A DNA stretch of 64,000 nucleotides. Origin: Williamsia sp. CHRR-6 (GTDB taxonomy: Bacteria; Actinomycetota; Actinomycetes; Mycobacteriales; Mycobacteriaceae). The stretch covers positions 434,001-498,000 of the forward strand of contig NZ_JAHCSG010000001.1 in the NCBI RefSeq assembly GCF_018474015.1, in the 5' to 3' direction. The notes below the pieces were generated by a model. The model did not search any database and was not told where the DNA came from. It was given only the letters and a program-made list of their open reading frames with translations. Shown here piece after piece: positions 41,162 through 50,492 of this stretch (positions are counted from its first letter, which is position 1; every line of letters starts with the position of its first letter). A program made the position numbers and the translations under genes.

Positions 41162-41797
41162 ATGACCTATCCACCCACGGGCGCGCCCGGTGGCCCCAAT
41201 CCGCCGGATGAGTGGAAACCCTCGCTACGCAAGGACTCCGGTGCGCCCGGGTCGGACGACCCGACGACCGCCTTCGGATCTGCAGGCAGCGCGTACGGCA
41301 GCTACCCGGCCGGATACGGCGACGACACGTCGGTGCCGGGCGCACCGTTGAGTGGATATCCCACCCCGCCCTACCCCCAGCCGCAAGCACCCCGGTCGGG
41401 TCCCGGCGAGGCGCCCTATGCCCCAGCCGATTTCGGTGCTCAGCCTGGACCGGGCCAGCCCGGATACGGGCCGGCAGGGTTCGGTCAACCCGGCTACGGA
41501 CAGCCGGTGGGCCCGGGATACGGCCCCTACGGCGGGTTCCCGGTTCAGCCGGTCACCAACACCAAGGCGATCCTGTCGTTGGTGTTCAGCGTGGGCGGGC
41601 TCATCCTGTGCTGCGGGCTCGGGGGCATCCTCGGCGTGGTGTTCGGCACGATGGCGATGAACGAGATCGATCAATCGCAGGGCACCCAGGGTGGCCGCGG
41701 CATGGCCAATGCGGGCCGGATCATCGGTTGGATCGGGATCGCCATCGTCGTGGTGGCGCTGGTGTTGTACCTGGTGGCCGCCATAGCCAGCGCGTGA
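41162..41797 (+). CDS. DUF4190-type membrane protein with Pro/Gly/Tyr-rich N-terminus
   Basis: 211 residues. Residues 1-130 are low complexity with many Pro, Gly, Tyr and Gln (GYPTPPYPQPQAPRSGPGEA). The C-terminal part has two membrane helices: AILSLVFSVGGLILCCGLGGILGVVFG and the last IIGWIGIAIVVVALVLYLVAA, with GTMAMNEIDQSQGTQGGRGM between them, the DUF4190 signature. The function is unknown. Divergent from TrhO. Confidence 0.88.
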   Translation: MTYPPTGAPGGPNPPDEWKPSLRKDSGAPGSDDPTTAFGSAGSAYGSYPAGYGDDTSVPGAPLSGYPTPPYPQPQAPRSGPGEAPYAPADFGAQPGPGQPGYGPAGFGQPGYGQPVGPGYGPYGGFPVQPVTNTKAILSLVFSVGGLILCCGLGGILGVVFGTMAMNEIDQSQGTQGGRGMANAGRIIGWIGIAIVVVALVLYLVAAIASA

Positions 41798-41862
41798 GCT
41801 GACGCTGATCGACCCGGGGTGGGCCGATCAGCGGTCACCTCACGCGCGGGGACTCTCGACGC

Positions 41863-43446
41863 TCAGCGAGAGGTGCGGGCGGGACCGGCGGCGCGGCGAG
41901 CGCGCGACGGCTCAGAACGCACCGCCCCGTGCGGAGCCGCAGCCCGCTGGACAGACGAACGCTGGGTGGAAGAGCGCTGGGTCGACGAACGCTGGGTCGA
42001 CGAACGCTCGGTCGAGTCGGCGCGGGCGCCCGCGCGCGATCCTGAGTTGCGACCTGAACGGCTCCCGTCGGACGCACCGGACTCACTGGTGTGCATCGGG
42101 CGCGAACCGCGGCGCGGCGCACCGGCACGCGACCCGGTCGAACGATCACCACGCGGCTGCGCCGAGCGACCGGACCCGCCGCCGCGAGTCGATCGGGCGC
42201 CGGCACCGGCCGGGCGACGCCGCGACCCGGAACCGGCGGGCGCGGGCGCCTTCTCGGGAGCCGGGGTGACGTGCGGGGCCCGGTCGCCGACGAGGTCGAC
42301 AACCTCGGCTGACGCGGCGCTCACCCGGTGCGGGGCCACGTCGATGTCGGCCTTCTTCAACAGCCGACGCAGGTCCGCGCGCTGCTCGGGCAGGGCGATG
42401 GTCACCACATCGCCTGCGTTGCCTGCGCGGGCCGTGCGGCCCGAGCGATGCAGGTATGCCTTGTGTTCGGCGGGCGGATCGACGTGGATCACCAACTCCA
42501 CGTCGTCGACGTGCACGCCGCGCGCGGCCACGTCGGTGGCCACCAGCACCCGGACTGATCCCTCACCGAACGCTGCGAGGTTGCGATCCCGTTGCGGCTG
42601 AGAGAGATTGCCGTGCAGATCGACCGCAGGGATACCGGAAGCGGTCAGCTTCTTGGCCAACTTCTTCGCCTGGTGCTTGGTGCGCATGAACAGGATGCGC
42701 CTGCCGACGCCCGAGGCGAGGTATTCGACGAGATCATTCTTCGATGCGGTGTCGGCGACCTCGAAGACGTGGTGGGTCATGGCGGCCACCGGCGAGTTCG
42801 CCTCGTCCACCGAGTGCATCACCGGCTGCTGCATGAATCGGTGCACCAGCTTGTCGACACCGTTGTCCAACGTGGCCGAGAACAGCAGCCGCTGCCCACC
42901 CTGCGGGGTCTTGGTCAGAATGCGGGTGACGGCGGGAAGGAATCCGAGATCGGCCATGTGATCGGCCTCGTCGATGACGGTGATCTCGATCTCGTCGAGG
43001 GTCAGGTGCCGCTGATCGAGCAGGTCTTCCAGCCGTCCCGGGCACGCGACGACGATGTCGACACCACCCTGCAGCGCATCGACCTGACGTTTCTGGTTCA
43101 CGCCGCCGAAGATCGTCGTGGTGCGCAGGGAGTAGGCCGCAGCCAACGGATCGATGACGGCTTGGATCTGCGTGGCCAGTTCACGCGTGGGGGCCAACAC
43201 CAACGCGCGCGGGCGACCTCGACGGCGGGTCGGGCCACTGCCGTCGGCGATCCGAGCGACCAGCGGAATGGAGAACGCAAGCGTCTTACCCGAGCCGGTC
43301 TTGCCTCGTCCGAGAACGTCTCGGCCCGCCAGCGTGTCGGGCAGGGTGTCGACCTGGATGGGGAAGGCGGTGGTCTTGCCGTCGGCGCCCAGCGCGTCGA
43401 CGAGGGCGGCGGGAACGCCCAGGGTGATGAAGTCAGTGGAGGTCAC
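41863..43446 (-). CDS. DEAD-box ATP-dependent RNA helicase (RhlE-like)
   Basis: 527 residues from the GTG at 43446; GAAAGG lies 6 bases before it. Motifs: Q motif around FPIQVDTLP, Walker A GRGKTGSGKT, PTRELATQI, GGVNQKRQVDALQGG, CPGRLEDLL, DEAD as VIDEADHMADLGF, SAT as LFSATL, and in domain two FMRTKHQAKKLAKKL, TDVAARGVHVDDV and HRSGRTARAG. The last 115 residues are rich in Ser, Arg, Gly and Thr with a four-fold STQRS repeat, a likely RNA-binding tail. Such helicases remodel rRNA and mRNA, notably at low temperature. The gene ends next to the DUF4190 gene. Confidence 0.95.
   Translation of the reverse strand: MTSTDFITLGVPAALVDALGADGKTTAFPIQVDTLPDTLAGRDVLGRGKTGSGKTLAFSIPLVARIADGSGPTRRRGRPRALVLAPTRELATQIQAVIDPLAAAYSLRTTTIFGGVNQKRQVDALQGGVDIVVACPGRLEDLLDQRHLTLDEIEITVIDEADHMADLGFLPAVTRILTKTPQGGQRLLFSATLDNGVDKLVHRFMQQPVMHSVDEANSPVAAMTHHVFEVADTASKNDLVEYLASGVGRRILFMRTKHQAKKLAKKLTASGIPAVDLHGNLSQPQRDRNLAAFGEGSVRVLVATDVAARGVHVDDVELVIHVDPPAEHKAYLHRSGRTARAGNAGDVVTIALPEQRADLRRLLKKADIDVAPHRVSAASAEVVDLVGDRAPHVTPAPEKAPAPAGSGSRRRPAGAGARSTRGGGSGRSAQPRGDRSTGSRAGAPRRGSRPMHTSESGASDGSRSGRNSGSRAGARADSTERSSTQRSSTQRSSTQRSSVQRAAAPHGAVRSEPSRARRAAGPARTSR
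41954..42013. repeat. Four tandem 15-bp units in the helicase tail
   Basis: Units begin at 41954, 41969, 41984 and 41999 with consensus GACGAACGCTGGGTC. They encode the STQRS repeats of the DEAD-box helicase tail and keep the frame in any copy number. Confidence 0.9.
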
Positions 43447-43908
43447 GGTATGCCTTTCGGGCATCGGACTCCCGGGCCGACATCTGCGTCTGGCCCTCGT
43501 GAGGCACACGCCGTCGACCATGGAGTCGGTGGCGAACACGCGGGATTGCGCGTCCGTTCGCCGTACGAAGGAATCGACAGCCGACCTGCTGCGGCAATGA
43601 AGAAGCGTTTCTACGACGCGAATCGCCTGCGACGCAGCCGATTTTCATCTCCCACCCTAGCCGAGATCCCGCGCGCGACCGACATCGTGGCCCGTCGGGT
43701 ACGCCACACCGATTCGGCGTAACGAATCCCGGGCAATTCCGATAGGCGCGCTCAGTGGAGCCGGGCGTTCGCCGGGGGCGCATTTTCCCCACCCCCGCCG
43801 AGGCGGCTTTCGCAGCTGAATTCACGGATGCAACCACGCAGGTGACGCATCTGCTTCTCCACAATCACCGGACAATCGCGCGACACGGAAACTACAAAGT
43901 GAGAATGT
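43447..43908. other. Intergenic region between the helicase and lsr2 genes
   Basis: About 460 bases between divergent genes. I see only short frames without protein-like features; the longest minus-strand frame near 43752-43988 covers the lsr2 promoter and is not convincing. The last part is AT-richer, as expected for lsr2 upstream DNA, to which Lsr2 itself may bind. Confidence 0.5.
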
Positions 43909-43937
43909 TTGCCGAACTCATCGGTGTGAACTAACCT
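43909..43937 (+). promoter_or_regulatory. Putative lsr2 promoter
   Basis: TTGCCG (43909) and TAACCT (43932) are spaced by 17 bases and lie 44 bases upstream of the lsr2 ATG. Confidence 0.5.
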
Positions 43938-43980
43938 CAGCGTCAGCACATCATCATTTGATTGAGAGGGCAGTACGAGC

Positions 43981-44325
43981 ATGGCCAAGAAGCAGATCGT
44001 TCAGTTCATCGACGACATCGACGGTAAAGTGCTGGACGAATTCGAAACCGTCCGTTGGTCGCTGGACGGTCGGAGCTACGAATTCGACACCTCACCCAAG
44101 CATGCGCAGCAGTTCCGCGACCTCGTGGCGAAGTATGTGGAAGCGTCTCGGACCGTCAACGGACGAGGCGCCGGCAAGCGCAAAACCGTTGGCAGCACCG
44201 GGGGTACGCGCTCGAAGGAGCAGACGCAGGCCATTCGTGACTGGGCGAACAGCAACGGCTACGAGGTGAGCAACCGCGGGCGTATCCCAATCGAGGTCGT
44301 CGAGGCTTTCGAGGCCGCGCACTGA
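43981..44325 (+). CDS. lsr2: Nucleoid-associated protein Lsr2
   Basis: 114 residues, the normal length. N-terminal dimerisation part (KKQIVQFIDDIDGKVLDEFE, VRWSLDGRSYEFD) and C-terminal DNA-binding part with the AT-hook-like RGR at 99-101 (SNRGRIPIEVVEAF) after SKEQTQAIRDWANSNGYEV. Lsr2 is the H-NS-like silencer of AT-rich and foreign DNA in Mycobacteriales; it could silence the AT-rich phage segment and the tmRNA-side genes in this window. GAGAGGG lies upstream. A strong terminator follows. Confidence 0.98.
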   Translation: MAKKQIVQFIDDIDGKVLDEFETVRWSLDGRSYEFDTSPKHAQQFRDLVAKYVEASRTVNGRGAGKRKTVGSTGGTRSKEQTQAIRDWANSNGYEVSNRGRIPIEVVEAFEAAH

Positions 44326-44345
44326 GACCACGCCACCGCGTCTGC

Positions 44346-44382
44346 GACCGTCTGTCCGCTACTGGACAGGCGGTCGTTTTTG
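44346..44382 (+). terminator. Rho-independent terminator of lsr2
   Basis: A 12-bp stem with one mismatch (GACCGTCTGTCC at 44346, GGACAGGCGGTC ending at 44375) precedes GTTTTT. Confidence 0.92.
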
Positions 44383-44705
44383 GTTACCGGCCTCCTCCAC
44401 AGCTAATTCCGGTGCGCGGGCGCGGCGCACCGACACCTCCCGCATTACCCCTCCGGTGACCCATTCCATGGACGTGGGCGGGTGGCTCGCGGGATAACTT
44501 CACCTATGCCCGAGGCCGTTTACCGCTCCGATTCCGTCATTCACGGCAGTGGGTACCCCCGGCGACAAATGGGTGTCGCTCCGCACGCGTTGGGCTCCCT
44601 CGAGCTGGGTTCTTCCATCGCGTGCGCGGCACCAGCCTCCCGATCGCGTCGGGGGGCTGCTGGCAGGGGGGCCGGTGGGGCATCGAGGCGCGGTCCGGCG
44701 CCGAT
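44383..44705. other. Intergenic region without a recognised gene
   Basis: This stretch between the lsr2 terminator and the tRNA terminator has GC-rich frames on both strands, none of them family-like. No RNA gene or repeat was recognised. Confidence 0.5.
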
Positions 44706-44743
44706 GAAAAACGCCCCGACCCGTATGTCTACGGGGCGGGGCG
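44706..44743 (-). terminator. Rho-independent terminator of the tRNA gene
   Basis: On the minus strand, a CGCCCCG/CGGGGCG outer stem with an inner CCCCGTA/TACGGGT hairpin is followed by TTTTT (read on the plus strand as AAAAA at 44707). Confidence 0.88.
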
Positions 44744-44758
44744 ATCGTCGTTTCGGAG

Positions 44759-44831
44759 TGGAGCTAAGGGGACTCGAACCCCTGACCCCCACACTGCCAG
44801 TGTGGTGCGCTACCAGCTGCGCCATAGCCCC
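44759..44831 (-). tRNA. tRNA-Ala (anticodon GGC)
   Basis: 73 nt read on the minus strand: acceptor GGGGCTA pairs with TAGCTCC, the D stem GCGC/GCGC encloses the AGCTGGTA loop, the anticodon stem CCACA/TGTGG encloses CTGGCAG (anticodon GGC), and the T arm is CAGGGGTTCGAGTCCCCTT. The discriminator is A and CCA is not encoded. A terminator follows 15 bases later. Confidence 0.97.
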
Positions 44832-44954
44832 GCAAGCATTGCGATGCACTGCCGGTGAACTCCGGCGGTACGGCAACCTGGTTGAAATTACACCATCGCC
44901 TGATACGGCTCCAAATCCCGCGACCGGCTTCGGCGGTGTCGGCAGCGGCCGACC

Positions 44955-45707
44955 TCAGGAGGCCAGTAGCTTGGTCAGCCACGCGGTGTCGTCGCCGACA
45001 TCGGACACTGATCGGCCGGCGCTGAGCACCGACGGGGTGGCCACCGAGCCGCCCAGCGCGATGGAGAGCTGATCGTAGGCGAGGGTGGCCGACTGCTTGG
45101 CGTTGGGCACCTGCGACCCTGACGAGATGCATTGCTGTACCGACGAATCCGCGCCCACAGCGGCGGCCTTGGCGGCCAGATCGGTGTTGTCGTGATCGGT
45201 CTTGCCCTCCTCGGGCTGTTGCCGGTACAGCGTGCCGTGGTAGTCCAGCGCCTTCTCCGGTCCGGCCCCGACCTGTACACACCGCAGCGCTGCTGCGGCC
45301 CGCGTCGAGTAGTCACCCGACTTCGACCGCTTGTCGAGGAAGGTCAACATGTGGAAGCGGATACGCAGCTCACCCCTGGTGGCTGCGGCCGTCATCGCCT
45401 CGCCGTTGGTGGCCTCGAATTTCCTGCAGGCCGGGCACGAGAAATCCTCGAACACGTCGATGGTGTGCCGCGCCCCGGGCGTGCCGATGATCAGCGCCGC
45501 GTTGGTCTCGAGGATCTTCTCGTCGGCAGTGCCCTTCACCCCACCCTTGTCGCGGATCAGCACCGCGACCACGATCGCCACGATCACCGCCACCGCGGCC
45601 GCCCCGAGAATGTAGGCAGCCCGACTGGAGGTGGATCGTGGCTGATAGCCCGGCGCCTGCCGGGACCGCGGCTCAGCCACCACACACCGCGCAGGGGGCA
45701 CGGTCAC
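44955..45707 (-). CDS. Membrane-anchored DsbA-like thiol-disulfide protein
   Basis: 250 residues or slightly fewer. An N-terminal membrane anchor (AAYILGAAAVAVIVAIVVAVLI, about 30-52) is followed by a DsbA/DsbG-type thioredoxin fold with the active-site FEDFSCPACRKFEA (CPAC). Two more Cys occur (ALRCVQVG, VQQCISSG). Pro after ATPSV is the expected cis-Pro (GGSVATPSVL). It would form or isomerise disulfides outside the membrane, as the mycobacterial DsbA-like proteins do. Start codons GTG at 45707 or about 45680 are both possible. The tRNA-Ala gene lies downstream. Confidence 0.88.
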   Translation of the reverse strand: MTVPPARCVVAEPRSRQAPGYQPRSTSSRAAYILGAAAVAVIVAIVVAVLIRDKGGVKGTADEKILETNAALIIGTPGARHTIDVFEDFSCPACRKFEATNGEAMTAAATRGELRIRFHMLTFLDKRSKSGDYSTRAAAALRCVQVGAGPEKALDYHGTLYRQQPEEGKTDHDNTDLAAKAAAVGADSSVQQCISSGSQVPNAKQSATLAYDQLSIALGGSVATPSVLSAGRSVSDVGDDTAWLTKLLAS

Positions 45708-45810
45708 ACATCACAGGGTCCTGAATCAACATGTAGCCCAGCCTATCCAAGGTGGACTCAGGGTTGGCTGACTCAGCTCCCACCTCGCACCGACGAGTAG
45801 ATTCCCGGCT

Positions 45811-46605
45811 ATGACGTCTTCTAACTCTGAGTCAGCGCAGGGGGCCTCCCCGACCTCCGATTCCGCCGACCTCACCCCGATCGTCGGCGCCCACGACGAC
45901 GGCAACGGCACCGACGAGGTCGGGCACACCCACGCCGACGTCTCGGGCGGATTCCTGCGGGCCGCCACCTTCGGCGCCATGGACGGACTGGTGACCAACA
46001 TCAGCCTGGTCGCAGGTGTCGGCGGATCCGGCGCCAGCGGTCACACGGTCATCCTCAGCGGTGTGGCCAGCCTGGTGGCGGGTGCGTTCTCGATGGCTCT
46101 GGGTGAGTACACCTCGGTCTCGACCCAGAACGAGCAGGTCGACGCCGAGGTGCGCACCGAGCGGCGCGAGCTGGCCACCAATCCCGAAGCCGAGACCGCC
46201 GAGCTCGCCGAGATGTTCATCGACATGGGTCTGACCGAAAAAACCGCTCGGACCGCAGCCGAGGAGGTGCACCGCGACCCAGAGCGAGCGGTGAACCTGC
46301 ATCTCACCCAGGAACTCGGCCTCGATCCGAACGAGAAGCCCTCACCGATGTTGGCCGCGGTCTCGTCGTTCTTCATGTTCTCCCTCGGCGCGGTGTTCCC
46401 ACTCATCCCCTACTTCTTCGGCAGCGAGCTCCTGTGGTTGGCGCTGCTGGTCGGCGGGATCGGACTGCTGGGTGCGGGTGCACTGGCGGCACGCTTCACC
46501 GACAAGCCGATCTGGTGGGGCGCGGTTCGGCAGTTGCTGTTCGGCGTGATCGCCGCCGGCGCCACCTACCTGGTGGGCTATCTCATCGGGACGCCCACGG
46601 CCTAG
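45811..46605 (+). CDS. VIT1/CCC1 family iron/manganese transporter
   Basis: 264 residues. DVSGGFLRAATFGAMDGLVT and NISLVAGVGG begin the family; then VASLVAGAFSMALGEYTSVS, QNEQVDAEVRTERRELATNP (the cytosolic metal-binding helical part, with EMFIDMGLTEKTARTAAEEV), SFFMFSLGAVFPLIPYFF and the last two helices. Five membrane helices are expected. VIT1-like proteins move Fe(II) or Mn(II) by exchange with protons. The N-terminal 35 residues are acidic and low complexity. Divergent from the DsbA-like gene. Confidence 0.93.
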   Translation: MTSSNSESAQGASPTSDSADLTPIVGAHDDGNGTDEVGHTHADVSGGFLRAATFGAMDGLVTNISLVAGVGGSGASGHTVILSGVASLVAGAFSMALGEYTSVSTQNEQVDAEVRTERRELATNPEAETAELAEMFIDMGLTEKTARTAAEEVHRDPERAVNLHLTQELGLDPNEKPSPMLAAVSSFFMFSLGAVFPLIPYFFGSELLWLALLVGGIGLLGAGALAARFTDKPIWWGAVRQLLFGVIAAGATYLVGYLIGTPTA

Positions 46606-46628
46606 GCGTGCCCGTCCGCAGAGACCGG

Positions 46629-48281
46629 TCAGTCGTGTAGGGCTGCGTCGACCACGGACTGGGCCTGCGCCTGCACCTGTGCGAGATGCTCTGCGTCGAC
46701 GAACGACTCGGCGTAGATCTTGTACAGGTCCTCGGTGCCCGAGGGTCGGGCGGCAAACCAGGCCCGATCGGTGACCACCTTCACGCCACCGATCGGTGCC
46801 CCGTTGCCGGGAGCCTCGGTCAGCACGGCGGTGATGGGGTCACCGGCCAGCGAGGTCGCGGTGATCGCCGACGCCGACAACGTCGCCAGCACCGCCTTCT
46901 GCTCTCGGGTCGCGGGGGCGTCGATGCGCGCGTAGACCGGATCGCCGTAGGTGGCCGCGAGTTCGCGGTAGCGCTGCGACGGGGTGCTGCCGGTGACGGC
47001 GAGGATCTCCGAGGCCAGCAGCGCCATGATGATCCCGTCCTTGTCGGTGGTCCACACCGAACCATCACGCTGCAGGAACGACGCCCCGGCGCTCTCCTCC
47101 CCACCGAAGGCGATCTCACCCGAGAGCAGGCCCGGGACGAACCACTTGAAGCCGACCGGCACTTCGACCAGCCGACGCCCGTGCCCGGCGACCACCCGGT
47201 CGATCATCGAGGAGCTGACCACCGTCTTGCCGATGGCCGCTGCCGGATCCCACTGCGGCCGGTGGGTCAACAGGTAGTCGATGGCGACGGCGAGAAAGTG
47301 ATTGGGGTTCATCAGGCCGCCGTCGGGTGTGACGATCCCGTGCCGGTCCGCGTCCGCGTCGTTGCCGGTGGCGATGTCGAAGCTGTCCCGCGCTGAGATC
47401 AGCGATGCCATCGCATCGGCCGACGAGCAGTCCATCCGGATCTTGCCGTCGGTGTCGAGGGTCATGAACGCGAACTGTGGATCGGTGAGGGGGTTGACCA
47501 CCGTCAGGTTCTGCAAGGTGTACATGAACCCGATCTCGGCCCAGTAGCCCACCGACGCCCCGCCCAGCGGGTCGGCGCCGATCCGGATCGCCGAGGTGCG
47601 GATCGCATCGGTGTCGATCACGTTCTTGAGACTGTCGATGTAGGTGGCACTGAACGGGTACTCCCGCACCCGATCGGAGGCCTGGGCGTCGGCGAACGGG
47701 ATGCGAGGCACCTCCTTGACGCCACTGCGCAGCAGGTCGTTGGCCCGCGCCGCGATCGGCGCGGTGATCGTCGAGTCCGCAGGCCCCCCGTTGGGCGGGT
47801 TGTACTTGAACCCACCGTCGCGCGGCGGATTGTGCGACGGGGTCACCACGATGCCGTCGGCCCGATCGGGGTCATCGGCCGCCAGACCTGCGTTGTGCTG
47901 CAGGATGGCGCGACTGATCACCGGGGTCGGGGTGTGCCGGTCGAGTTGGTCGACGTAGACCAGCACGTCGTGGGCGACGAGCACCTCGATGGCGGTGCGC
48001 CACGCGGGCCGCGACAACGCATGCGTGTCGACGCCGATGAACAGTGGGCCGCCGATGCCTGCCGCCTGCCGGTGTTCGACGATGGCCGCGGTGGTGGCGA
48101 TGATGTGCGATTCGGTGAACGCGGTGTCGAGGCTCGATCCGCGGTGCCCCGACGTACCGAAGACCACCTGCTGTGCGGGGTCGTCGGGGTCGGGAATGTT
48201 TCGGTAGTACGCGGCCTCGAGTTCTTCGAGGTCGACGAGATCTTCTGGCCGTGCCGGGGTGCCGGCCCTCTCATGCGCCAT
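46629..48281 (-). CDS. pgm: Phosphoglucomutase (alpha-D-glucose phosphate-specific)
   Basis: 550 residues from the ATG at 48281 ([20 protein letters not shown]), as in the bacterial enzyme. Motifs: [20 protein letters not shown], the phosphoserine loop [13 protein letters not shown], the metal loop [34 protein letters not shown] (sugar binding), [17 protein letters not shown] and the phosphate loop [15 protein letters not shown]. It interconverts glucose-1- and glucose-6-phosphate for glycogen, trehalose and wall sugar synthesis. A longer upstream frame to 49106 overlaps the divergent hydrolase and is not coding. It converges with the VIT1-like gene. Confidence 0.97.
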   Translation of the reverse strand: MAHERAGTPARPEDLVDLEELEAAYYRNIPDPDDPAQQVVFGTSGHRGSSLDTAFTESHIIATTAAIVEHRQAAGIGGPLFIGVDTHALSRPAWRTAIEVLVAHDVLVYVDQLDRHTPTPVISRAILQHNAGLAADDPDRADGIVVTPSHNPPRDGGFKYNPPNGGPADSTITAPIAARANDLLRSGVKEVPRIPFADAQASDRVREYPFSATYIDSLKNVIDTDAIRTSAIRIGADPLGGASVGYWAEIGFMYTLQNLTVVNPLTDPQFAFMTLDTDGKIRMDCSSADAMASLISARDSFDIATGNDADADRHGIVTPDGGLMNPNHFLAVAIDYLLTHRPQWDPAAAIGKTVVSSSMIDRVVAGHGRRLVEVPVGFKWFVPGLLSGEIAFGGEESAGASFLQRDGSVWTTDKDGIIMALLASEILAVTGSTPSQRYRELAATYGDPVYARIDAPATREQKAVLATLSASAITATSLAGDPITAVLTEAPGNGAPIGGVKVVTDRAWFAARPSGTEDLYKIYAESFVDAEHLAQVQAQAQSVVDAALHD

Positions 48282-48461
48282 GGTGTGTGACCAACCCTTC
48301 CGGTGGTGGCGCGGGGTCGGCGCCGTCGACGATTCTGCCAAAGATGACCGGTCGGTATCGTGTGTGGCGTCCGTGTGGTTGTGCTGCGGACCGGCGTTGC
48401 GAACAGTTGCACCCCGACCGTCCGCACGCCATCCGACGACCCGTCCGAAAGGCCCTCTCCC

Positions 48462-49124
48462 GTGGCTCTGTCCTGCCCCGCCTCGAGTTCGAGCCGGGTT
48501 CGAGCGGCCGTGCTGGTGCTGCCCGGCGGAACCGATTTCAGCTACCGACCCTTCTCCTGGCGGTCCCCCTCTGCCTTGCGGATGTACCCGTTCACGCTCT
48601 CGATCGCCGCGCGCTTCGGCGGTCGGGTGGCTGTGGAGCAGGCCGAGTATCGGGTGTACGGCTGGAACGGCGAGCAGGCCAGCCCGATGCCGTACGCGCG
48701 GGCCGCGCTCGACCGGTTGGCTGCCCGTCACCCCGGGGTGCCCATTCATTTGATCGGCCATTCGATGGGCGGACGGGTGGGTGCGCATCTGGCCGGCGAT
48801 CCCCGTGTACACGGGCTCCTCGCGCTGGCCCCGTGGTGGCAGTACGCGGATTGGCGGTTCATCGGTCGCAGCGTTCGTGTGGTGGCGATGCACGGCACCG
48901 CCGACACCCGCACATTTGCTCGCCGCACCGAGCATGGGGTCGCCGAACTGCTCCGGGCAGGAGTGGACGCCACGTACATACCGGTCGCGAACGGGGGACA
49001 CGCGATGCTCGATCACATCGGCGACTGGCACCGCACCGCGATGGGCTTCGTGTCCACCGCCCTCGCCCGCTCGGCTGCACCGTCGGCCTCGCAGTCCCAG
49101 GCTCATCCGGCGGCACCCCGGTGA
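48462..49124 (+). CDS. Alpha/beta hydrolase
   Basis: 220 residues from the GTG at 48462 (GAAAGG 10 bases upstream). [36 protein letters not shown] (nucleophile GHSMGG), [12 protein letters not shown] (acid) and [16 protein letters not shown] (His) give the complete triad pattern of a dienelactone-hydrolase/lysophospholipase-like enzyme. The substrate is unknown. Its stop overlaps the start of the next gene as GTGA, so the two are translationally coupled. Confidence 0.88.
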   Translation: MALSCPASSSSRVRAAVLVLPGGTDFSYRPFSWRSPSALRMYPFTLSIAARFGGRVAVEQAEYRVYGWNGEQASPMPYARAALDRLAARHPGVPIHLIGHSMGGRVGAHLAGDPRVHGLLALAPWWQYADWRFIGRSVRVVAMHGTADTRTFARRTEHGVAELLRAGVDATYIPVANGGHAMLDHIGDWHRTAMGFVSTALARSAAPSASQSQAHPAAPR

Positions 49125-50410
49125 ACGCCGTCCACATCAACCTGTTGACCGGGTGGTTTCCCATCGTGGTGCAGGTGGTGGCCGGGTCGGCGTTGCTCGC
49201 CGCGTTGGCCTGGCGACCGCGCCGATGGATCGCGCTGTGGGGCAGCGGATCGCTGGCGGTGGGCACCATCGGTGCCATCGCGATCTACTCGTACTTCAGC
49301 ACCAACGACATGTCGCCGGACACCGCGCCGAGTGGTTTCTGGATCTGGATCGCCGTGGCCATCGCCGCTCCGGTGTTGCTGCTCGCAGGGGTCCGGAGCC
49401 GCCGCGTCACCGATCATCTGGCTGCGGTCATCACCATCCCGCTGGCGTTGCTGTGTGTCGCGGTGTCGGCCAACCTGTGGACCGGCTATTACCCCACCGC
49501 CTATCGAGCGTGGCAGGGCCTGACCGACGGCCCGTTGCCCAACCAGATCAGCGCCACCGAACTGCCCGCGCAGCGGGGCGTGCCCACGCCGGTCGGAAAG
49601 ATCGTCGCGCTACGAGTTCCGCACGCGTTCAGCGGCTTTCATGCACGTACCGAGTTCGCATATCTGCCGCCGGCTTGGTTTCGCGGGCCGATCCCTCCAC
49701 AGCTGCCGGTGGTCGTGATGCTCGGTGGGGTGATCAACACCCCCGACGACTGGGTACGCAGCGGGAACGCCGCACACACCGTCGACCGCTACGCGCGGAC
49801 CCATGGCGGCCGGGCACCCATCCTGGTGCTGGCCGATCCGTCGGGCAGCATGAACAACGACACAGAATGCGTGAACAGCGCACGCGGCAACGTCGAGACC
49901 CACATCCTCGACGAGGTGCGCCCGGCGGTCATCGCGCAGTTCGGCACCGCCACCGCAGCGCGCGATTGGGCGCTGGCGGGCTGGTCGATGGGCGGTACCT
50001 GCGCGGTGACGATGGCGACCCGACACCCCGAGGCGTTCGGTTCGTTCATCGACATCTCCGGCGACATCGCACCCAACCTCGGTGATACCAAGAAGACGAT
50101 CGCCGGCCTGTTCCACGGCGACGTGGGTGCCTGGGAAAGCTTTGATCCCAGCATCGTCATGCAGCGCCACGGACGCTACGACGATCTGGCCGGATGGTTG
50201 CAATCCGAGGGTCATCGCGGACGGCGGGGTCACCTGCACTCCTCGCAGATCACAGCCGCACGACACCTGTCCGAGATCGCCCGGGCGCAGGGCGTCGAGG
50301 TGGTCGAGCGTGATCTACCGGGTGCGCACACGTGGGAGTTCGCCGGCCGGGCCTTTGCAGATGCATTGCCGTGGTTGATGTCTCGCCTGGATGTGCCGCA
50401 CGCGGTCTGA
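49121..50410 (+). CDS. Membrane-anchored esterase of the antigen-85-like fold
   Basis: 429 residues. Residues 1-125 carry four hydrophobic segments ([78 protein letters not shown]). The rest is an alpha/beta hydrolase of the esterase-D/Ag85 type: [57 protein letters not shown] (nucleophile Ser in GWSMGG), [14 protein letters not shown] and [10 protein letters not shown] (His). The catalytic domain faces out. This four-helix-plus-esterase architecture is common in actinobacteria and resembles corynebacterial and mycobacterial mycolyl esterases. It is coupled to the upstream hydrolase by the GTGA overlap. Confidence 0.9.
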   Translation: MNAVHINLLTGWFPIVVQVVAGSALLAALAWRPRRWIALWGSGSLAVGTIGAIAIYSYFSTNDMSPDTAPSGFWIWIAVAIAAPVLLLAGVRSRRVTDHLAAVITIPLALLCVAVSANLWTGYYPTAYRAWQGLTDGPLPNQISATELPAQRGVPTPVGKIVALRVPHAFSGFHARTEFAYLPPAWFRGPIPPQLPVVVMLGGVINTPDDWVRSGNAAHTVDRYARTHGGRAPILVLADPSGSMNNDTECVNSARGNVETHILDEVRPAVIAQFGTATAARDWALAGWSMGGTCAVTMATRHPEAFGSFIDISGDIAPNLGDTKKTIAGLFHGDVGAWESFDPSIVMQRHGRYDDLAGWLQSEGHRGRRGHLHSSQITAARHLSEIARAQGVEVVERDLPGAHTWEFAGRAFADALPWLMSRLDVPHAV

Positions 50411-50492
50411 TCTTCTAGACGCGCCGACACGGGGCCGCCGACGCGCTGATGCGTCGACGGCCCAGTTCGTTCAGATCATTCGGCGGGCCGAA

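Noticed and set aside
43752-43988. 78-residue minus-strand frame upstream of lsr2
   Set aside because: It covers the lsr2 promoter and first codons, has no ribosome site and no family likeness.
44541-45282. Protein frames across the tRNA-Ala region on both strands
   Set aside because: They overlap the tRNA and its terminator and have no family motifs.
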